The notes under the pieces were generated by a model. That model saw only the letters and a list, made by a program, of their open reading frames with translations. It had not been told where the DNA came from and did no database searches. From Mytilus trossulus (lineage: Eukaryota > Mollusca > Bivalvia > Mytilida > Mytilidae): a stretch of DNA of 64,000 bases. This document shows, piece after piece, positions 1-11,082 of this stretch. Position 1 is the stretch's first letter. Every line of letters begins with the position of its first letter. Position numbers and translations under genes: made by a program. The stretch spans positions 68,917,999 to 68,981,998 of the forward strand of contig NC_086382.1 of assembly GCF_036588685.1 (NCBI RefSeq), in the 5' to 3' direction.

Positions 1-2357
1 AATCATACCTTATGAGTGCATATGCATGTAATTAGCAATTACAATAAAGATTTGTGATTTTGTATAGATAATATTCTATTTAACATTTGAATAAGAAACC
101 TGTGCGTCTGTACTTATTCACTGATGTTATAATACGTGACATTACGCTTTAATAACTTCAATATTGTTTTATTATACATATTTGATAATATCTAACGTAC
201 CTAATTTGATACATGTTATGTTCACAATGAAATCAAAAATGTCTGTCTCAATTGATTTGCTATAATGTCAGAATAAACAAAAAAGGTGGATAACGTCCGC
301 GTAAAGGGCTTTTTTTTGATTGGCAGTCACTACGAACACCCTAACATGTATAAATGTAGTAAAGTAGTAACGTAGAAACTTGGTACATAATAACTAAACG
401 ATACTTTAAAATAACAGCAAAATTTAATTTTACGTCCACCAGGAGCTAAAACCAAATAATTTATTTACCTTTCCAACTATATAGAAGGTCAGTCTCTTTT
501 TCTGTCATATATGTACAGAAATGGTTACGATTTCTCCTGCATCTGAATACAAATGCTCAATCGAAAATATGGTTTGAACAACAGAAGGTCCCAAACAGTA
601 CAGTTTCAGAAATCTTCGTACATGTATATTTTATTTATACAAGCGAAAGTATAAATACTGTTTGAAGTAATATTCAATTAAAAATAATGTACAGTCACTA
701 GACATGATACAGACACATACAGTAATGGAGCATTACATATGTTTGCTTGCAATTAAGACATTCCCAGAACCTAGGACAGTTACATCAGAACAGAAACTGT
801 AAATGACATACAATTCATTGGAACTTTGATGGATAATTGTTCTCATTGGTAATCATTACACATTTTCTGACCAAATGTACCAAACCTAGAGTAGGTGCAG
901 TAATGTCATGCAAGTTCAAAGCCTATTGTATAACAGATAATAATATCAATCAGGAACAAGCTAAAATATTATGTACAAAACGGTATAGCTAGCTTGATCC
1001 AAACATAACATACATTGTATATGCCTTTATAAAAATATGTGAATGATGTAGAGCTATCAGTGTTAATAACTATTAAGCAATACTTATTTACTTTTTGTTT
1101 TATGTCATTGGAAACCAATCAAATTAATAACTAATAAAGACAATATTTGTCGATTTCAATATGCTCTCTTTTTGTATCAATGCTTCACAAGTATTCAAAA
1201 AGTAAAATCGCAAAATACTGAACTTCCGGGAAATTCAAAAAGGAAAGTACCTTATCAAATGGCAAAACGCATGTGCTATTACGTACTTGACTTTGATGTT
1301 TTCTTAATCAATTTTAATTGTTAAAACATATAACATCAATGGAAAAAATTGATTCACGAAGAAAGTAAAATTACCAGGGAAAACAATACTTATACACTAC
1401 ATTATAAATTACGTTGCAACATTTATTTTACCTGTCAGGAGATCAGTCACTATTGAACACCTTCCTTCTGCATAAAGCCGCATCAAAGGTCTACATAGGA
1501 CCAAGTAAAATAAATATTTTAATATCTATAACTATTAAATCTCATTGCAAATCTTAATGTTACAAAGAGGTCACGGTCATACTTGTCATTCCAATATTTG
1601 CATCATGAATTGATCATTTGTGATATAATCAAATCTGAATAATAATGGAGCAAAACAAAAAAAAACATTTTGTTTTTATTTTGGTAGAATATATCCTTCA
1701 GTCTGCAGTCTATGGCATATATTATATACTCATCAACTAATCTGTAAGATCATGTAATAAAGGCACAAATAGTTATAATCAAATATTTACATCAGAATTG
1801 TTATACCGTAATTTAAAAGATAATATCTTTACTGTTGAATTTTCTGTACGATAATGCAATCGGTTAAATAACAACTTGCTTTATTATCAGCTTAGATTGT
1901 CACAACAATTTTGTCCAAATTACAAACTACTCAATTTTGAAATATGGACTCTAATATGAATAAGTTGATTAAAGGTAAGGGTAGATTTGGGCCTCAAATT
2001 TCTGGTTCATTTGACGAAAGATTTTGGACACTTTTTAAACCCTTGAGTAGGTTAAGTGTCTATTTCAGTTGATTCGATTAGTTTATGTGAAAGATTTTAA
2101 CTGATTTTGTCTTTAAAAGCGTTCCAATAAAAATCTATCAAATATGCAAAAAAAAAAAAATCACTTTTCAAATGGTTTTTGTCAAAAATTAAAGTGGCCG
2201 CGTACGTGATCATCCTCCACTTTTATATAATGTATGCAATATCATCAAATACAACTTATAATTCAATATGAGGAATGAACACAAATCGCCCAGTTTCATT
2301 TAAGATGGAAACCGTCTTAAATTTAACTTAAATGCTAAAATAGTATGACTTATTGTA
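1..2357. other. Noncoding AT-rich stretch 3' of gene A
   Basis: Apart from an R5 fragment (1190-1300) and poly-A runs I see no exon of the array or other gene. A gene continuing from beyond the left edge cannot be excluded. Confidence 0.5.
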
Positions 2358-2512
2358 GTCCGAGATTACTCTGACGTCCGACGGCTGTTTAGCCAGACAA
2401 GCTGGGGCAGTGGGACGTCAGAGCTCGTTCCATATCAAAAAGTGGGTATTTGCCCACCCAAAATAGATGCGCGACTCTCTCGCTTCTGGCGCCGACTGAG
2501 GGCCTTGGAATT
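2358..2512 (+). repeat. GC-rich structured repeat block
   Basis: A GC-rich island of about 155 bp in AT-rich DNA, lying 3' of gene A. CTCTGACGTCC (2369-2379) pairs with GGACGTCAGAG (2413-2423) to form a stem-loop with a small GGCT..AGCC inner hairpin. Then GTGGGTATTTGCCCACCC (2441-2458) forms a second hairpin. It could be the conserved core of a SINE. Confidence 0.5.
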
Positions 2513-2883
2513 GTATAAATCGGGCATCAATCTCTTCAGTTTTCATTTATCTCTTCATTTATGTAAGTTTCACCTACCTGCCAAATCTTTATTTTTATAC
2601 ATTTTAACATTTTTGACAACATAAGAACGAACTATAAAAATCAGTTGAAAGTTTCTTTTAATATTGATATTCTTCCTTTATTCAGTAAATGTTTTTTAAA
2701 AAGAACAGTCCATCTTGGTCAGTTTTAATAATTTTATATTGTTAATGTGCAAAAATTACTTTGAAATTATCATAATAAATATATTTTACGCATTAACAAA
2801 ACAGCATGTCAAATTCTATATAACATGCCGAAAACATTTTCATTGTATACATAATTTGTGCATTGTTCCAACAGTTCAAATCT

Positions 2884-2976
2884 TTATAGTCCCATAGCAT
2901 TTAATTCTCTGTGTTCCTGACAGGTTGCACACAACGTACAGAATGCTATGGTCATGCAGTCACCACACATGCTACC
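2884..2976 (-). CDS. Gene A exon 3 (C-terminal CxxCQE motif and stop)
   Basis: 93 nt from acceptor TTGTAG to TAA at 2886-2884. Encodes residues 148-177: GSMCGDC, then CTLCATCQEHREL and a terminal NAMGL. It is too short to stand out as an open frame and was found by homology with the three other copies. A canonical polyadenylation hexamer follows at 2682-2677. Confidence 0.87.
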   Translation of the reverse strand, partial: GSMCGDCMTIAFCTLCATCQEHRELNAMGL

Positions 2977-5900
2977 CTACAATGTACAATTACAAAATCA
3001 TTCGCTTTGATGACAAAGCCATGTTCTAATTTCATTATGTAAAGTTAAAAAGAACAACACTGGAGATCAAAATTATCATTGTGTTGGTATTGATCGCTGG
3101 AAAATATAATAAAAGAATCATTCTATCATTTCTTTATTTTTTATCGTTAAATATTTGATATAATTCGTTGCCTTCCCATGTAAAAATGGCTGCATTTTGA
3201 AATTGTATTATATGTCCGCTTTTAAGTACAAAGTACTAAACTTACATATAAGACTAGCGCTCAGTATAAAGATATTGAAAATATTACCCCTGAGTGTTAA
3301 CATCTAATTTTTTGAAATATCAATAGAGAATGTCATGAACGAACTGTGTTCTAGAAATAACTAATCTTTCTTATCGAAACATATCATCCCGTACAAGAGG
3401 TACGTGTATGGTGAATATCGATTAAGGTATATACACTTGACTCGTGATATGCCATTTAGCAGTTGAAGCTGAATAATAATACCATATACACTAAACAAAA
3501 GATGTTCTTGTCGCGTGTATGCTGAATTCAGTATAATGGTACATATGTACACTAGACTTAGGATAGTCCATTCAAATGTACACGGAATACTAGTAAATAT
3601 ATACACTTAACATAATACTCTATTAAGGTGTTTGTCGACTGCTTGTAAGGTATATACATTAGACTTTGGATATTCCATAAAAATAACTTACAATTAAATA
3701 AGAATTGCACATGAGTCCTAAAAAGTTTTAAAATCCATTTCCATTCAAGACGTTTTTTTATTTGATTGTACCAAAATTACAACATTTGTATTTCTTATTT
3801 ACCCTGATTCCGCCAAGAGTCCTTACTCTAGTTCGGATTCCAATTTCTGCACACGGTACACAACAACTTGTACAGCAACTTTCCCCTAAGCGTGTTACAA
3901 TCGTTGACATTGCGCAGCAATAGCAAAAATATACAAACATACCTAAAATTAGAACTTATAACATTGATTGACCATTCGAAATGAACATACCAATATCAAT
4001 TTATTTAACTGAAAACGGTTATTGGTACTTTAGAACACGATAAATACAGATTTACTTTTGTTTGTTTATTTGTCGCTTTTGTTTTTAGTGATTTGGTTGT
4101 AATTTAATTTGATTAATGAGTGTGATGGTCTCTCTGGTATCGTTCGCCCCTCTGATAATCTAGCTATCGAAGTTGAATAGATCCATTGGAAACTGATGTA
4201 CAAATATGTTTCTCTTATGATTATCTGATATTTTGCACTTTAAATAAACGAAATATCTTTCGAGTGCCTTCAATATTTCTGATTTTTACGATATACACTT
4301 AAAGTGGTCAATTTCTTACACCAGTTTAAAAGTTAAAATATGTTTATGGTTATGTATGACCTTGTTACTAAACCAGTTAACTAATGAAATCACCGGCAAC
4401 ATCACGTTGATAATTTTATTTTTTATTAAGGATCCAGAAAGGGTCATTCAGTGGTTGTCGGTTCTTCCTGTCTGTCATATTTGTATTTTGTAAATTATTC
4501 TGTTATAAATAAGGCCATGAGTTTTCAACATTGAACTGTTTCATATTTTATTATATGGCGTAGCCTTTTATAGCCGACTATATGGTATGGCCTTCCTAAA
4601 GTACCATATGTCCTTATTTTTTCCATTGTCTATGTTGTCGTAGTGTTGTTGACAAGTATAACTATATGTTGTTTAGTGAAGTTAAGACGGTTCTCTATTT
4701 ACTGAACATTGTCGTGTTAATATATATAATATGACCTTCCAAATACCGTTTCGATCCCTAACATCACCAAAGAAACATTCATTGTTGAAATCCGGATCTG
4801 GTGTACTAAAGAAATATTGACACCGTATGTTTGTGGCATAACCTCGTGGCCACAAGTTTATTTTTATCTGTTTAGTATTACATTTATATTAAGATCTATT
4901 TTGTTACATCTTGTGATCAATTGTATTGGTCAATCGCCAATGACAGTCAGAAGGGTGAAAGAACATCAGTTGTTCGACCTGTTAGTCAAATGCGTGTTGT
5001 TTAAATATACTTTTTCACTTTTAGGTCTTTTGGAAAATGTTGTTTGAGCTGTTTTTATACCCTTCTACAAGAAATTTGTTTTACATGCACACGTATAAAA
5101 ATTGCGGTTTTTATCCAACGCAATCATAGGTTTGAACGTAGTTTTCAATTTAGACTCGTATATTTATATATATATATATAATAAAAAAATTAAATTGGCA
5201 AAACTACATTTCACATCATATATATATATATAAAGATGTGCTATGAGTGTCAATGAGAAAACTCTCCATGTAAAAAGTAAAAACCATGTAAGTGACAATT
5301 TGTAAAGTAAACCATAATATGTCAGAGTTCGGTCTTAAACATGGAGCTTTATTCACATAAAAAAAGCAAGATAAAACAGACCCGCAAAATGACTAGTGTA
5401 AAACCAGTCAAGCAGGGAAGTCATGAGCTTTTTTATAATTCTATTCTTTTTCAACTTGAAAAGAGAGCCCTCAGCAGAGGGCGAAATCAAAAGCGCAACA
5501 CATCAACCGAATACAAAAGCTGTCATATTCCTCACAAGGTACAGGCATGTTTTTTCTATAGATAAGGGTGGCTTCAACTAGCCAAACATCTCGCTTATAT
5601 GATAGACAGTCATATAAATTATATTATAACAGGTATATTGTCAACAAGCAGGTCAAGTATAATTCTAGTATGTGACCTGATTTATTCAATACTTAATGTT
5701 AAATCCCATTAATTAAGTTAACATATACAGGACCATTATTGTATATAAATGTTAGACAGACGCCCGTGTATACCACAAGTTCTAAGGGTTACATTTGAGA
5801 TCAAGCTACAACAAAAAATGACACTATTGTGATCTATTTCTGACGGTCTTTCTATTGTTTGCAGTTTGTTATTGACATACAATAAAGTCCACTTCTCTGT

Positions 5901-6289
5901 GACTTATTCTAATATATCATTTATTTATATATCTAATGCACATTGAACTTATATTTTCGAAACTTCTTTTCCAATTATTACAACTTACAATTTCCAACAT
6001 CTGTACAACACTCAAAAAGTCCAGTTGACCATTCCCTGGTTCCATGTATAGTGCCGATTAGTAATGGGTTTGTCTGTACGGTTGGTTGTTGGATGATCAC
6101 AGTAGTTTGTTGTTGCTGCTGTTGCTGTTGCGGCGGATGAAATTGTCCATGTCCGCCCATCATATGCTGTGGATGAGAATGTCCATGTTCTCCCGTCATA
6201 TGCTGTGGATGAGACTGTTCATGTCGGTCAATCATTTGTTGTGGTGGAGGATGCATTTCATATCCTTTATTCATGTGGCTATTGGCCAT
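2884..6289 (-). CDS. PLAC8/cornifelin-family gene A (three coding exons)
   Basis: Small Cys-rich protein of the PLAC8 (onzin/cornifelin) family, 177 residues when exons 6289-5989, 3942-3803 and 2976-2884 are joined (534 nt, frame open, phases 1 and 0). Residues 1-82 form a tail rich in His, Gln and Pro, with a run of eight Gln at 54-61. GTREW is at 83-87. The Cys-rich domain follows, with the fullest set of cysteine pairs in the array (ECC, CYCC, SCC, SCC, CxxC). Family members elsewhere are membrane-associated or secreted, with roles in growth, epithelial differentiation and, in plants, metal handling; the function here is unknown. It is the most downstream copy in transcription order. A minus-strand AATAAA lies at 2682-2677, about 200 nt past the stop. 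Introns are 2046 and 826 nt. I see no signal peptide. Confidence 0.85.
3803..3942 (-). CDS. Gene A exon 2 (central Cys block)
   Basis: 140 nt, acceptor TTTTAG, donor AGG^GTAAAT. Residues 101-147 include FCYCC, TRLGESCC, TSCCVPCAE and end RTLGGIR. This is the classical PLAC8 layout, in which paired cysteines flank a short hydrophobic stretch. The frame joins exon 1 through a split Cys codon. Confidence 0.88.
5158..5232 (+). repeat. Two AT dinucleotide runs
   Basis: TA repeats at 5158-5182 and 5218-5232; the second borders the start of an R3 copy. Confidence 0.8.
5989..6289 (-). CDS. Gene A exon 1 (His/Gln-rich tail and start of PLAC8 domain)
   Basis: Starts at the ATG whose complement is CAT at 6287-6289 and ends at donor TT^GTAAGTTG, leaving phase 1. 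Residues 23-46 contain two copies of a 12-residue unit of the type HxxSHPQHMxGx, followed by a partial third copy and then the Gln run. The DNA shows the same 36-bp unit twice. The paralogs have no such His expansion. Ends in ECCTDVGN, matching exon 1 of the other copies. Confidence 0.88.
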
Positions 6290-7333
6290 GGTATTATTCT
6301 AGGTTTTATCAAAAATAAAACTTATACACAGTTATCATATTAAACATATTCTATGTTTGAATTGGTAGTGCGTCATTGATGTTTCGTCGGTAACGACCAC
6401 AATCTCTTTCTATTTCTTCAAATGTGACGTTTTGAATTAGATATATAGCCGTGATTGTCCTTACTCGGGTAACACGACGTCTTGGGGGTTTTGTAAACTG
6501 CTGTATGGTTGTTGTTTTTTTTTTTTGCTATTGCTTTGTCATTCCTTTTTCTACCTATACGCATGACTATCCAAGGGGTATATTGCGCTAGTAATTTTAG
6601 TGACATGATTGAAAATAAAATTCATATTAGATAAAAATAAACACTAAAATACGACACCAAACTGAGGCAAATGTGGCTCTAGGAACAATTCATATTAGTT
6701 ATGAAAAACCTGTGGTATGAGTGCCAATGAGACACTTCTCCACAAGAGACAAAAAACGGCACAAAAATTAACAACAACTATAGGTCACCGAAACGCTTTC
6801 AACAATGAAAAAAGTCCACTTCGCACAGTCGGCCGGCTATAAAAGGCTCCGAAATGACAATGTAAAACAATTCAAACGACAACAATCTTACGGCCTAATT
6901 TATGTACAACAAAAAATGAAACACAAATATGTAACACATAAAAAAGACAACCACTGAATAGTAGATTCTGTTCTGCCATTTAGCTACTCTTGTTTAAATG
7001 TATTTACTCATTATTTGCCTCACAATTTTTGGATGATTAGATGATTTTTTTTATCAAGAACGGCACTTACTTTGGTAAGATAAAATGACTCATCAACTTT
7101 TTGTTGAGACTTCGCATTTTCTTTATGAATAAAGGTTTATTGCAAACAAATTTTAAAAAGGCCAACACGACTTGTAAAAAAATATCGACAAAAGTTTGAA
7201 CTGTAAAGATGATAAAAAATTCTCACTAATGCAACTTTTCACAAAATTTGCTTACACGTTATCAGTAAATACTCGTTATCGGATACACCAACGCACCCGC
7301 AAAGTGTAGAGGGATTAAAATAAGTTATTTTAA

Positions 7334-7883
7334 GGGGACTCGCGGGTATAAATCCATATTTTTTTAATATATGATTTCCCTTTATTTTTTTTATATACGA
7401 ATTTTATCATATTCTCAATAGAAAAATGAAATAAAAATGGGGTCACCGTTCGTTTAAGCTCACAATCTGCCTCCGAAAAAAGCATACATTTTTGTTAATG
7501 TCTGTTTTTTCTGATGAACTAATAGGAAAAATAGAAGTAATATCCAAATAGAAAATAACCTTATTAACAGAAATCGCTTAAATATACCATTATTCAGGTA
7601 ACGTACAGCTTATTTGAAAACACTAATAACAAATATAGGTCACCGATGTGTTAAAAGAGATATTTCAATTTAATGCAAAAATGGCATTTTTAGACCGAAG
7701 GGAGATAATGTGGAGCTTTTTCAATGATATACACATTTTAAAACTCATCTGGGGCAAACAGAATAGGTTCTTTTTGATTGATTTTATTACAATATCACAA
7801 ACTAATAGTGCAATAAAAAAAAATTGTAATGAAAAAACAAATGTTTAATTTTTTGCCGAAAATGTTGTACCCGCGAGTCTCCC
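7334..7883. mobile_element. 550-bp MITE with TAA target duplication, Harbinger-like
   Basis: The left end GGGGACTCGCGGGTA pairs with the right end TACCCGCGAGTCTCCC (one extra base). TAA flanks both sides (7331-7333, 7884-7886). A 3-bp TAA/TWA duplication and G-rich ends are typical of PIF/Harbinger derivatives. A 66-codon frame inside resembles nothing I know. Confidence 0.55.
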
Positions 7884-9190
7884 TAACTTGTTTCCAAATC
7901 AACTATACATAAAAAAAAGTTTGAAACTAAACACCAAATAGTAAACAAAGGTACCAGGTTTATGATTAAATGCGCATGACACACATTTCGTGTAAACACA
8001 ACTCACAAATGACGCTGAAGACTGGCTGTCAGCTAAGGAGTCTCAATCGAACAGTTTAAAGGGAGGAACTGAAATTTGTTTTTAGTAATTAGCGATATAA
8101 AGTACGTTATTTTGTATAGTTACAACTGATAATAAGAAGGAGATAATTATTAAATAATGATGGAGACACAAAATAACTAACCGTAAAATATCATGGGGAA
8201 TTGAGTTGATCATCTTCAACACTATATGTCAATTTATATAAATAACACTTGAGGTACATGTATGCTTTCGATGACCGAGAGCCCAGCACATGTCTTTTGA
8301 ATAATCCGATCGATATATTTTCTTTTTTATCTGCTGATAGTAACTCATCATTTCATCTATAACACGATTCTGTAAGGTTGACTTCAGACATTTTCTCGTA
8401 TATGCCTACACTATGAAACTCAATACGGTATGGGTTTTTTCTCTCATTGTTGAAGGTCTTACGGTTGCATTTAATTGCTTATATCCACTTAATTTAAACT
8501 TTGATTGATAGTATTACCACTGGCAATCCTATCACATGTCATTTTATATTCTAACTGTCATCACACCAAAAAATCACAAAATTTGATAAACGCGTTTGCG
8601 ACATTTATCATCAGTGGTTTTCTTGATTTGCAATACTCATACCAGCATTGAGTATTGTGCTGGTTATAAATGTTATGTTTTCTCTATATATAATCGAAGA
8701 GTAAACTCAATATTCAGTGATGACCTCCATATACATACCTTTGCTTAGTTCTATCGATCGGTAATGAATTACTTTGAAGCAAAGTCCACTGTTTACCTGT
8801 AGTGGACCCTCTTATTTGTAATTTGTTAAAAATAACCAAATCCATAATCTTCTGATATAAATGTCAGACACAGATTCACCGAATTATTTGAAGGACATAT
8901 ATGATAAACATATTTGTGAATTATCTTTTTTACTGCATCTGCTTTATCATATATTTTAATCAGAAAATGTCAAGAGTTTGTGTAAATCTAGTGAAAAAAA
9001 CAACTTTAGGTGAATCCATTAATTTGTTTAGTTTTTGGCCCGGGTTTGCTGTTTTGCTATTAACCTTCAATCATTTGGTTAGATCTATAAACGTTCGTTA
9101 TCTGTATTAATTAACGCTATTCTCACCTCTGCATATAGTCTCATACTAGAAGATTTCGAGAATTATGTAAACAAATGGATTTATTTTTTT

Positions 9191-10048
9191 GACGGCCGCT
9201 ATTACACGGCTTGTATCTTTGAGTAGTAACACAGCGTTAGATTACTTAGAAGTGTGTTTAATCAACCAAACATCTTACAACTGTAGTTTCATTTTTCTTG
9301 CCTTCTTTCTTCTGAAGCACTATTATCTATCTGACATACGCTAATATATGACTGGTATCTTTAAGGAGTTTTTTTTACCACAACTGTGTCATTGCCAAAG
9401 CCATGCGAATTTCTGTAGTGGGAATATAACAAGATCTGTAATTTTTTGATATATCTATTTTTTGTAAATTCATTTTTGATAAAATTATGAAATTTTTAGG
9501 AAAACTGATTTCTTTTTAACCATTGGTTAATATTAAATAACACTTATTGGCAATACTATTTCGGTATTTTTGGATTTTAACGATCTTCCACTTCGTATTG
9601 ACACATTCTATTTGATTTGAGCCCCACTAAAAAAATAAAGTTCTTGTGTGGAGTTATTTTTATGGTTTTTTTTAAGAAGAAAGGGGGAGAGGGTATTGAC
9701 ATTGTCTACAAATGATGGTCTTTGCACGTTGCACAGTCGAAGGCAAAGGTTGTATCAAATTATAAATAATAGCCTTCGTATTTGAATAATGATTCAATTC
9801 GAGCGCTTCATATACAACCTAACCAACACTTTCGCATGGCATTGGCAATGACACAGTTGTGGTAAAAAAAAACTCATTTCAGATACCAGCTATATAAGAG
9901 CGTATGTCAGATAAATAATAGTGCTTAATAAGAAAGAAGGCATGAGAAATGACACAACATTTAAGATGTTTGTCTGATTAAACACACTTCTAAGTAATCT
10001 ACCGCTGTGTAACTACTCAAAGATACCAGCCGTATAATAGTGGACGTC
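9191..10048. mobile_element. 858-bp foldback element with about 218-bp inverted arms
   Basis: The left arm 9191-9409 and right arm 9831-10048 are reverse complements at roughly 88% by eye, including a 29-base GATTACTTAGAAGTGTG-type core and ACCACAACTGTGTCATTGCC. The spacer is about 420 bp. No coding capacity. Flanking target duplications are unclear because of T/A runs. Confidence 0.75.
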
Positions 10049-10989
10049 AAATAACTGACTTTGTTGAGGACTAGAAACTTTCTATCTGTATAAACCCACG
10101 ATCGAGATGTGTGCATTTTTGATAAATTACAAAGTCTGACTTGGAACATAACGGAGGGGTAAGGTGTAATTAACACAATTACTTTTCAAATAAATCCACA
10201 AAGAGGTCATCAACTTATGGCAACAACAAAAAAACATGTTGGGTGTGTGCTAATTGATAATTTGGTCTTTGATGCATGATTTTTTTTTAATTACAGTCGA
10301 CTCTCCAAGTCAGTTGGACCAGAGGAATATTTCTAGACACCCGTAGTTTGACTCAAACGAATACTGTATGTTTTGGAGTTTATTGTGACGTCCATTTTTA
10401 TTGAACTAGTACATCTTTGTATCTAGGGGCCAGCTGTAGACCATCTCCGGATGTGGGATATTCTCGCTGTGTTGAAAACCAATTGATGGCCTTCGGCTGT
10501 TGTCTGCTCTTTAGTCGGGTTGTTGTCTTGTTGACATATTCCCAATTTCCTTTCTGAATTTTATTGTTGATGATGACCTATAATTAATTTCTGTATCTTA
10601 GGTGTTTTGTGAAGAGTTGTCGCATTTTCATTCCTTCCAAATCTGTTTTTAAATTTGTTGTAAGCACTTAATACAAAAAAAAACAGTTAATACATAGATT
10701 AACTCTGTGAATACGTACATCGTTATGTAACCAGACATAGAAATATTGTATGCATGGTTGGGACTGAACCAATATATTGTAATTCTGTTTTTATTTAGAA
10801 TCAATACATACATGTTAGCTATATTTTCTTGATACAAATAAATGTCAATTTCCTTAAAACAAAATACATTTAGCATATTCAGCAGTTTTGTGTTCACAAA
10901 AAGCATGATAGGACAAATAATGTGGAGCCATATAGTACTTCATACATTCAAGCAAGTCCTTTGGTCCTAGTACAATCAATACTACCGTT

Positions 10990-11082
10990 TTAAATTCCCA
11001 TAGAACATAGTTCTCGTTGTTCCTGACAGGCTGCGCACATTTTACAAAATGTAACGGCGATGCAGTCGTCACATATTGAACC
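10990..11082 (-). CDS. Gene B exon 3
   Basis: 93 nt, acceptor TTTCAG, stop TAA at 10992-10990. Encodes GSICDDC, FCKMCAACQEQREL and ends CSMGI. The roughly 190 nt after the stop can be aligned by eye with the corresponding part of gene C. Confidence 0.87.
   Translation of the reverse strand, partial: GSICDDCIAVTFCKMCAACQEQRELCSMGI

Noticed and set aside
4817-5047. 76-codon plus-strand frame with hydrophobic residues
   Set aside because: Opens with TTG, overlaps reverse-orientation repeat debris, and has no family motif or splice context.
6086-6343. Plus-strand Leu/Met-rich frame
   Set aside because: Antisense shadow of gene A exon 1; the poly-Leu is the complement of the Gln run.
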